Assembly (NCBI GenBank): GCA_016647705.1
Contig: CM028335.1
Location: 24,964,905 to 25,028,904, forward strand
Length of the DNA stretch: 64,000 nt
Direction of reading: 5' to 3'
From: Eucommia ulmoides
Lineage: Eukaryota; Streptophyta; Magnoliopsida; Garryales; Eucommiaceae
Below the pieces are notes generated by a model that was not told where the DNA came from, searched no databases, and worked only from the letters and a program-made list of their open reading frames with translations. Positions 59,955 to 64,000 of the stretch are shown piece after piece. The stretch's first letter is position 1. The number at the start of each line of letters is the position of its first letter. The translations under genes were made by a program, and so were the position numbers.

Positions 59955-61039
59955 AGTTTCTTCTGACAGGAGCTTCTACCACCTCAACTGAAAATTAAGC
60001 TCAATTGATATCACGATAGACTAGTGATAGAAATGTATGAGATAATGAATCTGATTTATAACAATTAAAGTACATATATTTTCACAATTAGATTTTCAGG
60101 AAAGATCATTTTAAAAGTTTTTCAATGTATTCAATGATAAAAAACAATTCTATCACAAGACTAACAAGCTCAAATTCTCAAGATATATATGAATCAAGTA
60201 TAGCACAATCAATTTGGGCAATAAAAAAAAATAGAGTGATCTCATTGGGATTTCCTTGAAATGGATGTATAGAATAGTAATGTAGAATCAAACCCGAAAG
60301 TTTTACGAAGATAGCCTTTTGAACAATCAATAATTTCTTCAAAATAATTATCTCAAAATATATTTCAAAAAATATTCACTCTCCCTTTGAAAAATATGAT
60401 TTGATATGATATTCTTGATGATTTCAAAGACGAAATTCGCAGGTCTATGTATAGGTATTAACCATGCGTATAATGTCTATATTTTGAAAGACATGCTAAA
60501 AAATAACATATGTAGTCCCCATATATCAAATAGATTTAAATCAATTTTATTTGACCAAGAATAGAACTTTTAAATCACTCAATTTATTCCCCAAAAGATT
60601 TTGATCTAAAACCCCATAAGTACATAAAGAAGTTTATCCGGTATAAATTACCAATTCGAGAAATACATTGACTAAATCAAAATATCACCAAATATGTATG
60701 ATATATATTTGAAAACCAGTTAAAATACATTAAAATAATATTTTCTAATGTTCAAATTATTGAAAACTGGGTGGAAGATCTTTGAAAAATGTTGCAGTCA
60801 AAAATTAAATTTTACCAAATCAGTTGACTGACACATCAAGCGCTGGATCAAATCGCCTTCAACGGTTGTAATTCTAGCTGTTGCACACAAGTAGTTCGGT
60901 CAAGAGATCAACCATTTTAGGATATAAAATAATCGTTCGACCTAGCAGTTCACTAGGTAGCCTAAAACCTAAAAAATCACCATCTTGAATCAAGCAGTCG
61001 ACCGGTCTACTGGATGGTCAACTGTCCAGACCAAAAACT
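59411..61039 (-). repeat. 5' LTR of the SIRE-like element, interrupted at 61040
   Basis: It is homologous to 51925-54160. A decayed primer site (GCTATCTTTGGTA, complement 59398-59411) precedes it. The LTR breaks off after CCAGACCAAAAACT, where the sister copy (54160) continues for about 370 bp; gypsy-type sequence is inserted there, so the rest lies beyond the window. Confidence 0.75.
59911..59950. repeat. (TA)n microsatellite
   Basis: A pure TA run of 40 bp lies inside the SIRE-like 5' LTR; the sister LTR has a poly-A run at the same place (52045-52060). Confidence 0.95.
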
Positions 61040-61300
61040 TGTAATACCCTGAAAATTTATATCTTTGGAAAATATATTCTATTTAAATAAGTTAAAATTT
61101 TTATGGGGTGATTTTGATGCATTATGAAAACCTTAAGGTATAAATAGATATTTGACAACTCTTGGGGTCATAAGAGTGATTAAATTTTGGTTGTCATAAA
61201 TGGGTGAAATTTATAAATGTGAGTGTGTGCCATGCGTAAGGGTAGGAAAGGAAAAAAGATGATTAAAGTTGTTATGTGTGAGGTGCACGAATTAGGTAGA
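61040..61300. repeat. Partial LTR end related to 52313-53332
   Basis: It begins TGTAATACCCTGAAAATTTA and resembles the start of the solo LTR at 52313, including GGGGTGATTTTG followed by a TATTATGAAAA-like stretch. After about 260 bp it gives way, near 61300, to the family represented at 4889 and 42622. Confidence 0.6.
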
Positions 61301-63180
61301 GACATGTCTTGATAGCCTCATAATCTACACCACCCTTAAATTCTATCTAATGACGGTAGTAGACCCGTCTTTAATTGGTGTACCTGAGATAAAATATTTT
61401 ATTGATGTACTAGCTTCATAATAGAAAAAAAAAATTATAGATCAAGTACATTATTTATAATTCACTTCCCAAAACAGAATATAACCATACACTGAGCAAT
61501 ATCAAAATCCCACAGATATCATCAAACTTAAACAAATGAATTTAAATCAAATGATCTACTTATTTTTATATAATAAAATATCCCATACATACTTCCAGAC
61601 TAGCCATAGGATCGTTTACCTCACAATTAAGAGTTATGACAGTACAGTAACTTGTACATTTGAGTAATCTAAGTTTGCTAGTGTCAGAGCCATTCAATAT
61701 CTGGAATAGTAGGAGCCAACATGTAGTATAAACTACAATATGATATTGATAATCAACAACAACAACAATAATATATATTAACTACCTGAAGGATTTTTCC
61801 TCCTATCACGTTCCAACACACTCGCAGGACATGTCTCCTGTCGGGTCACAACATGACGTCTTAGAGGACATGTCCACCTGTTAGGACTAACAACATCCCG
61901 CATAACATGCCCTATAGTCGGGACCATACTATGGTATAGTAGGATAATAATAAAAATCAGTTTCAACATTCAACATTTCACTTGATCCATCTAAAGTTAC
62001 AAAACAATCAATTTAATAAATCTTTTCTTTTCTACAATCTAGTACGAAAATATAATTTGACAATGTACATAGAAGATAGTACACTTATCTCGATAATTTC
62101 ACCACTAATACACTACAGTAAAAAATTGATGTGGATGGCGTCGCCTGAGAACCTAATACATAACATGACCTAAAACTAAGAATTTACCTAAATCAATTAA
62201 ATATGAAATTGCATGCATAAAATGTGTGACAAGTAAATAAATGCATTATTTTTCCATCCCAAAATAAATTTTTCCAATTCATATAAATCTTTAGAAAATC
62301 CAACAAAACCTTTTCAAATTAACTTTAAATGAGTAATTTAAATAAATTCTTCATTTATGATTAGAAATCAACTTAAATTAATAATCTAATTTACTACAAA
62401 TATGAGTTATTTAATTATAACTAAAAATTTACTCCATGATTTTAGTAATTTTTAACATGATAACAAAAATTACATTCATTTCAATATGGACTAATTAACT
62501 GCCTACATAAAATATCAATAATTCAATGATTTAAATTAAACTTAATTAGCTATTTTTTTTTTCATTTGACAAAAATCACCCCTTATTTTATATACACGAA
62601 TACATGCCCAATATATACACTATCATATATCTATCTATTAATAATCATCATAGGTGTAGATGACTTTATGTGTTAAAAAAAAAGGAATAATAGAGTGAAA
62701 TCAGCGGAGGAAGCTGAAGAAAGAATCGAAGGAAATGACTCGAGTGTTTGCTTTGTTTTCTCTTGATCTATTTATTATTATACGTTATATATAGGACAAG
62801 TTTTGATCACACCTACCGCCTAAGTAAAGGTTGACATGTAGCTTGATCTTTTCCTTTTTTTCTAGCCTTGGGTGGGTATGTGTCCAAGTGTCCCTTCTAT
62901 ATAAAAATTACAAAAACTCCCCCAGTTGTATCTTCAAAATATCATTTAGGCCCAAAACTTAAAATTAACATTTTTAAATAGCAATTGCCCACCTCCAAAT
63001 TTTTAAAAGTCAAATTAAATTAACCTATTAACTCCTAAATTCTTTAAACTGAGTGTTTAAATATCATAATAACCCCTAAAAGTTTTAAAGTAAAATTTTA
63101 AATAACACACTAAACTTAAATATTTTTAAAATTTTATAAAATACAAATAAAAATATGCACATACAATATCGGGTTTTACA
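61300..63180 (-). repeat. 3' LTR of a gypsy-type element reaching the window edge
   Basis: It is homologous to 4889-7857 and 42622-45426 from ACACCACCCTTAAATTCTAT onward (CTAGCCATAGGATCGTTTAC) and ends GGGTTTTACA at 63180. On the minus strand a purine tract, AGAGGAAGGAT, directly precedes it, marking it as the 3' LTR of the element whose pol follows. Confidence 0.75.
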
Positions 63181-64000
63181 ATCCTTCCTCTAAAAGAAAT
63201 TTTGTCCCAAAATTTAATTACTCTAAGCAAACAAAGATGAGTGTTTAGTCCTTATATCTCTTCTTTTTCCCATGTTGCCTCTTCAGCGAAATGACTACAC
63301 CATAACAGTTTCACGAATGAAATCATTTTTGTTCGGAATACTTGATTTTTACAGTCTACAAGTTGTATTGGCTTCTCAACATACAACAAGTCTTTCTTCA
63401 ATTCGAGAAGTCAACACATGCAAAGAGTCTAACATATTTTCTGAACATTGAAATATGAAAAATAATCAAGATAAATCTGATGGTAGGGCTAGTTGAAACG
63501 TTGTTGTACCAATATTTTCTAGAATCTCGAATGACCTGATGTACCTCAGATTTAGTTTTTCCTTTTTCCCGAATCTCATTATTCTTTTACACAAGTATAT
63601 ACATAAAAGTACGTAATCACCTACTTCAAATTTTCATTCATGTCTATGCTTATTAGTATAGCTCTTTTATCAACTTTGAGCAATTTTTAGTCTTTCCTGA
63701 ATCACCTTTATTTTTTATATTGTCATATGAGATTTAGCATTAATATATGTTCCCCAACTTCAGTCCAACATACTAGAGTTCTGTATATTCTACAATACAA
63801 CGCTCTATACGGTGTGATTTCAATTGTCGAATGATAACTATTGTTATAGGAAAACACCATCAAAGTCAATTGATCATACCAGTTGCTAGGAAATTCTAAA
63901 ATGCAACCCCTTAACATATTCTCCAATGATTGAATTGTACGCTTTGATTAGCCAGTGTAACCCTCTAGGATTGACCGTTTGGCGCTTCTTTACGAAGATT
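63181..64000 (-). pseudogene. Gypsy pol remnant: integrase 3' end, cut by the window edge
   Basis: On the minus strand 63926-63723 reads NWYDQLTLMVFSYNNSYHST and ITPYRALYCR...VCWTEVGE, the C-terminal integrase core of Ty3/gypsy elements. Further down, LRYIRSFEILENIG and LALPSDLS match the region before the chromodomain-type tail, and FAEEATWEKEE near 63260-63300 matches its end. Several stops and shifts mean it is not active. The N-terminal domains lie to the right of the window. Confidence 0.85.

Larger units (their letters stand above)
51925..61039 (-). mobile_element. SIRE-like Ty1/copia retrotransposon, decayed
   Basis: On the minus strand gag (about 59361-58400), integrase, reverse transcriptase and RNase H follow in copia order down to about 54830. 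The LTRs are long: 5' LTR from about 59411 to 61039 and on beyond an insertion, and 3' LTR 51925-54528. Purine-rich tracts and CTCCCCCTTTG-type words (complement 54700-54800) lie upstream of the 3' LTR, as in SIRE-type elements. Stops and frameshifts run throughout. The 3' LTR lacks about 360 bp at its outer end and holds a solo LTR. Confidence 0.82.

Noticed and set aside
1..64000. Search for tRNA genes, other RNA genes, bacterial-type operons, toxin-antitoxin or defence systems
   Set aside because: Nothing with supportable structure was seen; the initiator tRNA-like words are retroelement primer sites.

Overview
The window is nuclear DNA of a flowering plant, most probably a eudicot. Support for this comes from a plant-type FIP1 polyadenylation-factor gene with many introns, AT-rich intergenic DNA, several plant LTR-retrotransposon lineages nested in one another, non-autonomous hAT- and PIF-like DNA transposons, and a decayed plastid 16S rRNA fragment inside an intron. 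The sequence alone does not give the species.

Layout. 1-2808: pieces of one or two LTR retrotransposons, including degenerate tandem repeats and a 3' LTR at 2169-2808. 3177-11507: a complete but dead Ty1/copia element on the minus strand, with LTRs at 3177-3557 and 11164-11507. Its reverse transcriptase is split by a gypsy-type solo LTR (4889-7857), and that LTR is itself split by a 1.1-kb hAT-like element (6145-7246) with a perfect 8-bp target duplication. 12041-14515: a PIF/Harbinger-like element with a MYB/SANT-like coding remnant. 14516-17416: AT-rich intergenic DNA with a hAT-like relic.

17873-38365 (minus strand): the one clear host gene, a homologue of Arabidopsis FIPS5/FIP1[V], a subunit of the mRNA cleavage and polyadenylation machinery. 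I could place nine coding exons whose splice sites and phases all agree, giving a predicted protein of 1402 residues. One intron has a GC-AG boundary. Three introns are large (3.1, 4.3 and 6.1 kb) and carry foreign DNA: a plastid rRNA fragment, an LTR-retrotransposon relic and unexplained blocks richer in GC.

38520-50940: long inverted repeats of one family at both ends, which may be the two halves of a Mutator-like element, interrupted by a 10.3-kb non-coding LTR element (39888-50143, LARD-like). The LARD carries a 189-bp tandem array and a nested gypsy-type solo LTR with a seven-unit, 40-bp minisatellite. 51925-61039: a decayed SIRE-like copia element on the minus strand. Its 3' LTR is truncated and holds a 1.0-kb solo LTR, and its 5' LTR is interrupted at 61040 by gypsy-type sequence. 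The pol 3' end of that gypsy element reaches the right edge of the window.

The window therefore holds one housekeeping RNA-processing gene in a bed of stratified transposons. I found no operon-like or defence-like system and no convincing new molecular system. The most useful leads are the GC-AG intron and foreign DNA in the FIP1 gene, the exon-like block just downstream of it, the LARD with its private satellite, the possible gene-carrying TIR element split by the LARD, and a mosaic LTR near 61300.
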